The position numbers and the translations under genes were made by a program. The notes beneath the pieces are model-generated. The model saw nothing but the letters and a program-made list of their open reading frames with translations. It was not told where the DNA came from and ran no database searches. From Anadara kagoshimensis (taxonomy: Eukaryota; Mollusca; Bivalvia; Arcoida; Arcidae), in the NCBI GenBank assembly GCA_021292105.1, contig CM037868.1, positions 36,272,876-36,336,875 on the forward strand: a stretch of DNA of 64,000 nt, written 5' to 3'. Below, piece after piece: positions 42,227 through 55,000 of this stretch. The stretch's first letter is position 1, and each line of letters opens with the position of its first letter.

Positions 42227-42575
42227 AGATTGCAAGGGAATCAGTAAAAGGTAAAAGTGGTCTTTATGGGCAGGTGGCCTTTATATACAGATTCAAATAA
42301 TATAGATAAAGAGCAATTGGGATACAATTTTACTGCCCTTTATAAGCAGGTGGCCCTTATACAGGTTGGACTGTATACTCTCTCTCTCTCTCTCTCTCTC
42401 TCCAAGATTGCAAGGGAATCAGTAAAAGTGGTCTTTATGGGCAGGTGGCCTTTATATACAGATTCAAATAATATAGATAAAGAGCAATGGGGCTACAATT
42501 TTACTGGTCTTAATAAGCAGGTGGCCCTTATAAAGATTGGACTGTATACTCTCTCTCTCTCTCTCTCTCTCTCTA
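42165..42575. repeat. (CT)n runs alternating with two R4 copies
   Basis: Three CT runs (42189, 42378, 42550) separate two nearly identical R4 copies (42240-42376 and 42414-42546). The CT+R4 unit is therefore tandemly duplicated. Confidence 0.85.
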
Positions 42576-42723
42576 TTAGTGGTAATTGTATCTTAACTGA
42601 GTACCCTACTTAAAAAGTGTCTTGTTGTGAGGTATTGTTGAAATGGCCTAGCCAAATTCAAGTCTGCATATGTATCGATTACAACTATTGTCAATGAAGT
42701 TTTTTATCCCCACGCCCTCAAAT

Positions 42724-42925
42724 GTGAGGGGACCACTGCGGTAGCTCAGTTGGTAGAGTGCTCGCTCCGTAAGTGGGAGGTTGGCACGATAAAGAATCCT
42801 GCTGTATAATGCTATACGCGCAACACACAGTCAAAATTTCTGCACCTTCGCCTATAGCTGGCTACGTCTCGATATAAGTAAAATATTCTTGACTGGGACA
42901 TTAAACACCATTACTCAACTCAAAG
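42724..42925 (+). mobile_element. SINE A copy with internal deletion
   Basis: The head to GTAAGTGGGAGG joins directly to GGCACGATAAAGAATCCTGC. The part between, including the B box, is missing. Confidence 0.8.
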
Positions 42926-43064
42926 GTGAGGGGGATATAGTAATAGTAATGTGCGTTTGTAGATAATTTGGTTTCCGTGAATTTGAAAGAAAACCGTACA
43001 TCCGATTGAGCGTAACTTGGTCTATTGATTTATAATGGTGGTGAGTAGTATGGGATCACTCGAC

Positions 43065-43620
43065 AGCCCTATAGCATATCCAAGATGGCCGCTGTTGCTA
43101 CAGATAGCAAAAACCTATAAATGATCATTACAGCATGTTTATAAACCAATTTTGCTGAAATGTTGAACATACCAAATAGAACCCAGGTTATTAAACATAT
43201 TTAACAGTTTTTTGGGTTTTTTGGTTTTTTTTTTTGTAAAAATTTTAATTTGCGAAATATAGTGTATCTAAGATGGTCGCTGTTGGTACAAATGGTAAAA
43301 AAAAAATATATAATTGGCCTTTACAGCCTTGTTTATAATATACCGATTTAAATTTAGTTAGAATTTTAAACATAGAATTCTAGTATTAATCATATTTAAC
43401 AGATTTTTCTGTGAATTTTTTTATTTTCCAAATATGGTGTATCCAAGATGGTCACTTTAACAATAAATAGCAAAAACCGGCAAATGACTATTACAGCCTT
43501 CTTTATTTACCAATTTCGTTAGAAATTTAAACCTAAATAAATTTGAAAATAGAACTTATGTATTTAACACATGTAACTGGTTTTCCGTAAAATTTTTAGT
43601 TTGTGTAATATTCATGCAAT
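43065..43620. repeat. Diverged 180-bp tandem triplication
   Basis: TATCCAAGATGGCCGCTGTT, TATCTAAGATGGTCGCTGTT and TATCCAAGATGGTCACTTTA start three successive units that share AAAAACC, ATTACAGCC and ATATTTAACAG blocks. Confidence 0.7.
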
Positions 43621-43729
43621 ATGCAAGTAGGATGTATTTATAGCATAATTCTTTGCTGGTATTTTCGATCTATTAATTGGCCAAACCATCCCACACATTG
43701 TACAACCAGTTGTCAGTAAAACACATTCC

Positions 43730-44105
43730 ACTTTGTAATATTTACAACATGACTTTCCCTATGTTTGATGAAACATACAGAAGCAATTGTATTGCAATTT
43801 CCTTGAAAGACAATTGGGGCCATGGCCCTTGATGTGTATAAATTTTCCCGCAATATTGTGTCATGTCCTACGCAGGGGGTCACATGGTCATGTGAGATAC
43901 GCCGATCTCGCATGGCTTAAAATCCTATCTCACATGAGCAGGTATGAAAAAAATAGCGCTAAAGGTTAAACAAATCAAAATATTTATTAAAAGAAATAAA
44001 TAATTGTAAATATAAGAAATTATATTTCTTCTAATCGAATTTGGCACACACCACACTATCTTGCATGACCCCTTGAAATACTATGATCAGAATGTCATTT
44101 CTTAA
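43730..44105. repeat. R6 copy
   Basis: Shares GAAGCAATTGTATTGCAAT and ATGATCAGAATGTCATTTCTTAA with 4860-5060, with an insertion between. Confidence 0.6.
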
Positions 44106-44230
44106 TTGAATGTTCGCCCATTGTATCGGATTGGTGTTCTCTGAATACCTTGTTTTGATAAGATCTTAATTTATTTGTTTTTTTTTCAGTTACTTTTATG
44201 ACAATGACGTGAGCGCTCCTGAACATAAAA

Positions 44231-46040
44231 ATGGCAAGTCCTCTGGACAAGTTCATTTCATCAATTAAATCAGGGGATAATATAAAAGCAGAACGCTTGT
44301 TCAGAGATAATGAACAGTTACAGAGCGAAGTGAACCTGGATGAACCTCAGTCCATCGAGGGAACAATCCTTCATCTTGTAAGCATACATGCCATGCCCGG
44401 AATACTGAAGTAAGTTTAGATATAGTGCGTCAAGTTTGACTTGGTCGTTTGACCTTTAATTTGAATATTCAAACAGACATATCTATTGTGAACTTTAGGG
44501 CTATATAAAGTTAATATAAGGTTAGATGATAGTAATACCGGGTACTGGGTGTTTATGATAATGAAACGTGCTGTCTTACCTAAATCTCAATTAGCTCAAT
44601 CTAAAATTCAAATTAAAGGTCAAACAGCCAGGTCAAACTATATGTCTATATATGACATGTTATATTTACAACCACAACAAATTAAATGTTATTTCTAAAA
44701 TTTCTAGGATTGTCCTAGAAATATTTGACGTCCCTTAGTTCTATTTCCTTTCACCCAAGTTTAATTGCACACATGGCTTGTGTTGCTAGCTAAACAGGAG
44801 GTGTTTTCCCATCCGGAGCAACCGACCTCACTTCCCTGGTGGAAGTTCACGTGTCAGTTTAAATGTTTTTACTTTGCTTCTGGATTGTGATTCGAGCATC
44901 GATTATTATGTTTGTTTTTGATGGTTCCTTACAGTCTCACCTTTTTACACGTGGAGATTAAGTCCTAAGTTTATACCTTAATGTATTTACCGCTCATGAC
45001 TATAAAGCCTCGGTAACCGAACGGTCTAAAGGTCTCGCTTATGGATTGCAGTGCCTCTCGCAGACTAAGATCAACTGAAAGGGTAAAATTCTATTCGGAC
45101 AGATCTAGATCGAGAAATTCTGTCGATTCAAATGTCAAAGGTTGTTAGATTTTGTGGCTACACACAGGCAATACACGACCTATCGTTGGACCGAATGGGC
45201 AATGCACAGAGTTATAGCCCTTTATCAAAAATCCTCTAGCATTGTCATGATTGGGTTTGATTCGATGAAATATAAGCTGTAGTTTCTTATGTACAAGGCA
45301 CTTTGAAGATTTATGGACAGTACTCTTGTCAGGATATGGACCGTCATTTTGATATGGTCCTCGATTGCAGCTCGATCTATATCAAAGTTACGGTCCATAT
45401 CCTGGCACTCGATCAGTCCGTAAATCTTTATAGTGCCCTGTACATCAGTAATTGACGTATCGCCGGCCACGCCCACAATGTTCCGACACTGGCCGCCATT
45501 ACGGTACCAAAGCAGCGTCACAGCAACTAATGACCTTCTAGTGTCAGTGACGTCATTAAATCGCACAATTCAGGCCGAGTTTTTATTCTTTTTACGTGTA
45601 ATTCAAGCATGTCGACCCTTTTTCAGAATATAGTGGGCGTTGCCGGCGATCCGTCAATTATTGCTAAAGTACCGCATTTGATACGGAAAATGACGTCACG
45701 GAACATTTGTTACATCAAATGATTAATTGTTGGATGACGTCATTAGATGCGATTGTCAATCACGCCAAATTGTTATTGTACACACAAGGTATTTTTTATC
45801 TTTATTTACAGCAGGTTACTGGAACGCCCTGATGCTGACCCCTTCAATAAAAACAACAAAGGACAGACATGTTTGCACTGTGTTTGTAGAAGTAGCAACG
45901 GAAATGATCCGAAGAAAATGGCGAGAAGTCTTGAATGTCTTATCCATTTGTTGGACTGGGGTTCAGAAAATTGTCAGAATTTAGATGATAAACTTAACCA
46001 AACCGACAAAGTATAAACATACGTCACATAAAACTCAGAA

Positions 46041-46091
<51 letters not shown>

Positions 46092-49000
46092 ACTGCACAC
46101 TCTTAATAGCATTAATATGCGATGTTTAGGGGAATGAAAACAAATGACAATTTATTCAAAGAGGGTCTAAATTCGCAAAAATGTTTGATTTGCGTTTATT
46201 TAAATGGATATAATAAGAAACGCCTTTTGAACCAGATAGTGGGAAAAGACTACCCTTGACGGTATATTTGTGGCAAAATCCGCCGAGGATTTAGATTCTC
46301 GGACTATTTATGAGAAAATTATGGAAACAAGGCATTCAAGTATTTTGTGTATATCTTATCATTTGGTATATTCATTTCTTTTTTAGGATAACAAAACCGC
46401 ATTGCATTATGCAGTTTCAGCAAACAAAGAAAAACTAGTAAAGGTAGGTAACATAATGAACAGGTCCCCTGTGTAAAAATGTTTAAAGAGGGAGGTTACT
46501 AAGATATAATAATCCATGTCTAAATCAAAATCCAGAAGCAAAGTAAAAACAAACGTACTAATCCATATCTAAATCAAAATCCAGAAGCAAAGTAAAAACA
46601 AACGTACTAATCCATGTCCAAATCAAAATCTAGAAGCAAAGTAAAAACAAACGTGCTAATCCATATCTAAATCAAAATCCAGAAGCAAAGTAAAAACAAA
46701 CATACTAATCCATATCTAAATCAAACTCCAGAAGCAAAGTAAAAACGTTGAAACAGGCGTTTTCGCCAGAAATTTCAAGAATTCAATAATGGAAGCTGTC
46801 CGACCACAAACCCCCAACAAGTAAAAAATTTAAATGGGGGTTTAGTGGGCTTATTAGTCGGACTATACCAAACTGTGGTGACTGTGGAGTCAAAAGAAGA
46901 TTCTTATTTACTGAATTGGATCGTCTTTTGTCTGTAATCGTCGTCAATCATCAGGTTACTAGAGAAATACAAAGTTAATGTTTTATGAGACACAATCAAC
47001 CTGCCTTAAAGTTCACCTCTATATAAGGTTCACCTGCTTATAAAGCCGGTAGAATTGTATCCCAATTGTTCTTTATAATATTATTTAAACCTGTATATAA
47101 AGCCACCTGCCCATAAAGCCCACTTTTAATGGTTCTCTTGGGTGGCCTTTATAGACAGGTTTAACTGTATATGTTTGTTTATAGCAATTGCTGGAAAGAG
47201 GAGTTAATTTGGAGATAAAGGATAAAATCGGCAAGAAACCAATTGACTATGCAAAAGTAGACAACCTGAAAAAAATGTTAAAAGAAACACCGGTAAGTTG
47301 ATAAAATATCAATTTTTAAACGAGTAAATTAAAGTGTTAGACATACGTTTTAGAGGTGGTCAGTTCTGGGATGGTTGAGTTGACTAATGGTGTTATACCA
47401 CTCAGTCAAAATTTGCAGAGCTCCAGATAAGAATTTGACATGAAGGGTTATTACCCCCTACTTTTTTTCTAAGGGGTATCTTGTAAACTCTAAAGAGTAT
47501 CGACACCGATCCATAAAAATGTAAAGAGTATGTTCAATTTTTAAAACCATGTATTCAAATAAGTACAACTTCTAACAATAATACAGTAACATCGTCTTCA
47601 TTGTGACAATGGCATTTCATAGGTACCTTGGTCATGAGTTCAACCCCCATAGCAGGCTCTACTGTTATAAAAATTAAGGATTTTCAAAGGGATTTGATAC
47701 CCTAACATTTACAATTTAAAGAGTATTTTCAAAAACTTAAAGGGTATTTACACAGATACTCTTTTTATCTGGAGCTCTGATTTGATACCTATATCAAGGC
47801 GGTCAGTTAAGGAATGGTGCAGAAAAAAGTGCCCGAAAAAAATAACCTCCTTTTTGCAAGCGTGATGACAAACTTTTTCACACTAACATTTGAACCTACT
47901 ACGTAATAGGCGCTCTTATCCGTAAGCGCATTCTTTAGACCACTCGTTCACCGAAACAATGGGGGTCGCCGCTTTACCACATGATACCCTCTAACATTTG
48001 TGCGGAACACTTATTTCCAATGGATATGGAATAACATGAGATGATGTTTTCCCTCGATAACGACGTCATTCCTGGAATTTGTGAGGTTGACGTTTTCCAA
48101 AATGTTCCGCTAAAACGTTAAGAGGTATTGATCACGTGGTACAGCGGCGAACCCCATTCATTTGTAATTCTTTTACAAAAAAAAAACAGTAAAGGAAATG
48201 TACAATTAATCAACTGGGTGTATTTTACGTCCCATAGTTCCATGTTCCTTTCACACAATTTTGATTACACAAGTGGCAGATAAAGCTAGCTAAACAGGGG
48301 GTGCCTACCTTTCTGGATCACCCGGCCTCACATCCCTGGTGGAATTTCACGTGTCTCACTTAACTCGTCAGTTCCAAAGTTTTATACTTTGCTTCTGGAT
48401 TGTGATTCGGACATGGATTAGTATGTTTGTTTTTGATAACGACAAAGTCTTCAATATTATGGCAAAACACTTTATCAGAAGTAACTACACTACCCTAGAA
48501 TTGAAACCTAGAACTGGTTGCCAACATTACATTTTAACATTGTGTATGCATGAATACAAAGCGATTGTGTTAGAATACGAGTTTGTCAGGGTTGGGATAG
48601 GGTTATACAACACGTTTATTTAGTTAGGAAGGGGTTACCTTCAGACAGAGAGGTATTTTGTTTCTGGTATTTCAATAAGAGTTATTGTACCATTTTTTTT
48701 TATTCTAACTCCAATACAGAAACGGGTAGTTAAAACAACATACAGAAAAGTAGAAGAAGTCGATATTGTAAGTTTAAATATTGTCTTACTTACTTACTTA
48801 GTCCTCTCCGTGCTGGGAGCACATAAGGCCTTGGCTGAGGACTTCCATCTCTGCCTGTCTACTGACATTTTCTGCCCCACGTCCATCCTTTTTCTTTCAT
48901 CTCCTTTTCGACTGATCTTCTCCAAGTCTCCTTCTGTCGTCCTCTGCTTCTTTTCCCAGGTGGTGTCCATCTAATTGCAACTCTTGGTAAATCTGATGTT

Positions 49001-52000
49001 CCCATCCTTAAAACAATTGTTTGTTGTTGAACAATTGTAAAAAGGTTGAAAAGATCCCCAACGGACCAAAATGTCTTTTACCTAAGCTAATTTAGCTAAC
49101 AAATTACTTTGCATGAGGGAATTTACCTTAGTTTTTGAAGAATTTTAGATTTTCACTAGTAGCAAATACTAATAATGATAACACGATTTACAGATGTAAT
49201 GGTATTAGTATCACATATTGAGGTCCAAACGTGATTATTTGTCATTTACTGACAGTTAGCGACCGAAACTTCCTTTTAAAGTGTTTAAAATTAAGAGTAG
49301 AGTTGAGTTGAGTAATGGTGTTTAATGACCCAGTCAAGGACATTTCACTTATATGGAAACGTCGGAAGGTGTAGGCTAAGGTGCAGACACTTTTGCCTGT
49401 GCGTTGCGCTGATGGGCTGATGGCATTATACAACAGGGTTCTTTATCGTGCAAAACCTACCGTGACACGGGATCTTGTTTATTTTAAGTTCCTACTCGAA
49501 AGAACAGTGACTTTAATTTTTGAAATTTCAAATGCTTGACGAAAGAACAGTCACTACCAACTTTCAAGTCTTGTGTCAGACCCGGTCGAACCCACGACCT
49601 CCAACTTACGGGGCGAGCACTCTACCAACTGAGCTATGGCAGTGGTTTTTAAAATAAGGAACAGTCGTGGTGCTTTAAAGATATTACAGAACCGTCAAAT
49701 GTAAATGTTAAAACTGAATTTTAAGCAGGTGCTTTATTGAGATTATGCTAATACTTATTGCTTCATTTTGATAGGGTTTTACACAAAAAATGAAGGACCT
49801 GGAACGTGAAGGATTAAACGTGTTTAGAGAAAACGAAATAAGGCAGTCGGCTGATTACCTAGGTCGACCAGATTCTGTGATCAAGTCATTCAGGGTAGGT
49901 TTATAAAACATACCAATTCATGTCCAAATCACGATTCTTAAGAAAAATAAAATTTTACAAATTTTGTGAACATGTGAACTTTAACCATAGAAGTGGACCG
50001 CCTGGTGCCCCAGAAATAGAATAAATAACATGCCCACATCATAATCCCACAGCAAAGTAATTTTTTTTGAAAACTGGCAAATTTAACCCTCAGGGAAGTG
50101 AGGCAGAGTGCTATGAAAGTGTAAGCACCTCCTGTTTAGCTAGCTACACCTGTAATTGACTTGAGAAAGAAACACGGAGTTGACTTGAGAAAGAAACATG
50201 GAGTTGACTTGAGAAAGAAACATGGAGCTATGTGACGTCAAATATCGCCAAGAATATTCTGAATTCAGAGGCGTCGTTCTTATGAACAATAACAGGTTAA
50301 TATACATTGGATCATTGTATCGTTTAACATTTGAGAAAATGCTTATTTTGCCGATAACCATATGTCTATAATAACTTGTTGCCAAGAACAAACATACCAG
50401 TCCAATAGGACAAAACCTTTTAGGCTTCAGAAAGCAAGGCTCAGGCTCAGGTTAAATTGCTCACTGTTATTCAAGCCTGTGTTTTAATAGATACCATCTA
50501 GAGATGGTATTAATTTTATAGAGAGAGGCCACGGTGGCCTAATGAAAAAGACGTCAGTCTACAAATCCAGGCTCTCATTGCTGTTAATTCGAGTACAACT
50601 CAGACCACATGTGAGAAAGGGGATTTTTTTGCCGTTGGCCTTTACTGGTTCACACGATGTGAGTATAATGTGACAGAGTGAGTTATATGTTTGCCTAGGC
50701 GTACTGCCTCGTTGAGTTAGCACCTACCTTAAAGTCGCACTGAGTGCGCGCTGGTACAAAACAGACCATAAGACACACTCGTACTTCATATGCATACACG
50801 ACCTTGTTCATAGATAAATCCATAGAGAATAATAATAACATATTATACCAGTTCTATATTTACAGCACTAGACGGCCGTTTCGGAATACAAGTAGTGCAA
50901 GTTAAAATTTGAAATTTCTCAAAAACTAAGGTATACTCCCTCATGCAAAGTATTTCCTAAGCTTAATTTGGTAAATATATTTTGGTCCTTTGGGTAGCTT
51001 TTCAACATCTTCGGAATAATTTTGGTTTCATAATTTTGGTCCAAGCACTACTGATGAGGAATTGTATTCCGAAACGGCCGTCTAGTGCTGTAAAATTAAA
51101 ACTGGTATAATATGTAATGAAAATATGTGTTTTCTTTTGTCTAATTTGGCTTTTTTATCGTATACTTGTAATCTGCCTTGTTCATGTTTGTGTTTACTAT
51201 CGGCAATAACATCTTAACATCATAACTGAATCACAGTGAAAATGGTTGCGAAAGAATGAAGGAAATATCGATGTAGTTATTGCATATTTCAAGAAGACAC
51301 GACCAAAGGATTTAGAAGGAAATGCTATTCTCATAACCTCTTTGGAACATCAAAATATTTGTCGACTTATCGGAGTTTTACTTACTCCGTCATTGGATAT
51401 CCGACTCATCACACAGTATATGCCTTTAGGGACATTAAATACATTTGTTAGAAGATACGCGGACTTACTAGAACCAGAAACAATGTTAGAATGGTGTATA
51501 CAGATAGCAGAGGTAAATGTTTTTAAAACTATTCTTATTTAAATTTTAAGAATTGAATCAAACTTTAGAAAATAGCTTCTTTCTGTTTCTTCGGTTTCAT
51601 AAAAAGTAAAAGATCCAGTTATATCATGTTGTATATTGTTTCTTATTTTTTGTTTCCAAATAGATCTATTTCATTTACGAACCTCTTTGTCTATATTGAA
51701 TTCTTAAGCATTAATCAAAAACAAACATACTTATCCATTTCCGAATCACAATCCAGAAGCAAAGTAAAAACTTTGGAACTGACAAGTTAAGTTAGACACG
51801 TGAATCTTAGATTATGACGTAGATCCCCTTATGCTTAATTCTATCAGATAAGATAAATTGCCAAAATTGATTCCTTTAGCAACACATTCTGTGACTTTTG
51901 TCATTCTCAAATATTTATAAATTGACTTTGAATAAAACCAAATGCTAGTTTTCTTTCTTATCCAATAAAAACAATTATATGACATGCTATTTCTTAGAAT

Positions 52001-55000
52001 TACATACAATAGTATTTTCAACATTACAGCACTAGACGGGCGTTTTGAAATACATCTGTAATGCTTGGACTAATATAAGCTATTGAAGGATTTGGTTATA
52101 ATCCGAATTAATTCTTTCTTGTTGCAATGACGCATTTGTTAATTTTCTACTGAGGCCAATAAGGTTGAGCACCAGGCTTTGTTTATAACAATAAAATAAT
52201 ACATTTGGCAACTGAACAACATGAACTTTATAACAACACACAAAACAAGAACTAGACACAATACATGCTAAAACAGCCAACAAAATTTAATACACGTAGT
52301 TATAAATATTGAAAAGTTGATTATTATGATGATGATTTTAATTTATAGATGTAATAATATTTGATCATATTAATGAATTTGAAACTGCTTTAAACTGGAG
52401 AAGAAATAAAGTGATTCTTTAAACTACAATTAATCTGACAATTTTGAATATGATTTACTTATTCTTTTTGGTTTCACAATTTTGGTCCAAGCGCTACTGA
52501 TGATGAACTGTATTCCGAAACGGCCGTCTAGTGCTGTAACATTAACATTTGTCACCCTTCAAAGAAATTTCTCGCATAGCGATTGGTTAACTTGCCGGGG
52601 TACATAGAACTATGTTCGGAAATCTGCCGGTGTACATGAACGCACGTTTAGCGGTAAAAGGGAAGTAAATCATACATCGCTGACGTCTGGTTATGGTAAA
52701 CAAACAGGGCAACAACGTACACAAGTCACATAAAATACGAAATGGAAGTGAAAAAGATCCAAATGGACATTTATCTTTGACGGGGTACATGAGGCCGTGT
52801 TACGTGCCAAAGTCCTGTATAACTTATTTTGTATACTATATATAGAGGATCTTGCATGAGTGTTTATGTAATATTGAATTTATTAAACGAGTTGAATATT
52901 TTTTTTATGCAACGAGCCTTGGCGAGTTGCATAAAACATTATTCAACGAGTTTAATAAATTCAATATTGCATAAACACGAATGCAAGATTCTATTATATA
53001 ATCCCATTCGTAGATTTAAAACTTGTCTTCTCATTATAAGAAAACAGCTGATTGACCGAAACACAACAAGTTCACGTAACTGTGTACATGCGCCAAAAGT
53101 AATCCTGCTGAAATATTAAAAGTAAACAATAGTCTGTCCGCAAGATACAAAAACAAAACAAACATTTTCAATTTAAATACAATGTATCTTCTTTTTAGAA
53201 GAAAAGTATCAGCTTAATTAGAATCAACAAACAGTGTGAAATGAAACAAACAATTGTGAACTAGGTCAATTATGTGACGTCACTCTGGAATGACTTATGC
53301 TTTTATGACGTCATACTTATTCAATACGATTTTTATTGAATGACCGTATTACATGGATTATTGAGTAGATTATATAATAAAATTATATTAAGCACATTAT
53401 TCTTTTTTTCAGGCAATGCAGTATATATCTACACAAAGAATTGTATTGAGGGATCTTGCAGCGCGTAATATCTTAGGTAATGCAAATACAAATTATGCTT
53501 TGAAAATGGATTATACAATTCTCGACTTTTGACAGACACTGGGTGGGATAATTTAAAATGCTGCTTTTTCATTAATTAATTTACCCTTCTAGAGCACCTG
53601 GCCTCACTTCCCTGGTGGAAGTTCGCGTGTTTCACCTGACTTGTCATTTCCAAAGTTTTATACTTTGCTTCTGAATGTGATCCGAACATGAATAAGTATG
53701 TTTGTTTTTGATTAACATAGTGATTGTGTTCCACTGGTATTAGTGCCTAGAAAGATGGTTCCAGAATTACAATATAATATCCATTCCGTGGAGCAATTGT
53801 CCTCACCTCCCTGCTCTAAGACCATTTTATTTGCCAGATTCAGTTTTTACTTTGCTTTGGGATTTTTATATGAACATGGATTAATATGTTCGTTTTTGAT
53901 TAATTGATAATTGCATGAATTAATTTATAAGTAGACATATTTGCAAAGGTATCAATTAATGATAATGTATTATAATACATATTAATACTTTCTTATTAGT
54001 AAAAATATTTATAAAAGTTTCATTCAATGATAGTGTTTGAAAATACATATTAATACTTTTTTTGATGAATTTATTTTTAATTTAGAAGTACTTTTTGCAG
54101 TCTTTCTTTGTTTTTATTCTGCTTCCAAAATAAGAAGTTATGTAAAAAAAATTATATTTATTATAGCAAAATACAGAACTGATGCTTTGATATAAATAAT
54201 ATTTATTTTACTTTCAGTCCAAAATAGACATCTTATTAAGATAGCGAATTTTAGGATGGCCAGACTGGTGACAGATGATGAAGATTACTTCCAGGGTTCA
54301 CAAGACGAACATGTTTGTATTTACTGTCTAATTTTGCAAACTAGGTGATCCATAATTGTGTGCTCTACCGAAATGTTAAGATCTTAATTCTTAAATTTTA
54401 CCAACGTCTATTATTTCATGTTGATTATATATGTTATATAGTTCCTTAGCTTAATTTGGTAAAAAGTATTTTGGTCCTTTGGGTAGCTTTTCAACATCTT
54501 CAAAATAATTTTGGTTTCATAATTTCGGTCCAAGCACTACTGATGAGGAATTGTATTCCGAAACGGCTGTCTAGTGCTGTAAAATTAAAACTTGTATAAT
54601 ATGTAAATACATAGTTATACGTTTCACAAGTGTAGTCACTTTCCTAATCCATTTCATCTGTCGGCGCTAAAAGTGTTTTTTCAACAATATGATAAACCCG
54701 AATTTGTCTTTTAAGCACCAACTTTTACAATTTAAACAGTTATTCTGTTCATGAAAAAGAATGATAATAATGCTTCTTCGTAGATTTCCAGGAAGCTGGA
54801 TAAGTTACTATTAAGCTTTCGGTTTTCATTCCCAGGAGTATGTTTTCTTGATTAATAATAACGGGCGATTTTCTACCCCTACTAAGGGGGCTTCGTGCGT
54901 ATTTCTTTTTTCTCTTCGATTTGGTTTGTCTCGGCGACCAAGTGATTTGAACCACATATGTCATCTTACGTCACATCACATTGAAAACGCGCTTTGTAAG

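Larger units (their letters stand above)
44231..47292 (+). other. Ankyrin-like exons 1-4 of the Roc gene
   Basis: The sequence has the ankyrin rhythm: EGTILHLVSIHAMPGILK, a GQTCLHCVCRSSNG helix pair, DNKTALHYAVSANKEKLVK (close to consensus) and LLERGVNLEIKDKIGKKPID. There are about three to four repeats, so this is a binding platform with no catalytic role. Exon 2 has a CAG-CAG acceptor (exon from 45812 or 45815) that adds or removes one codon. Confidence 0.8.
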
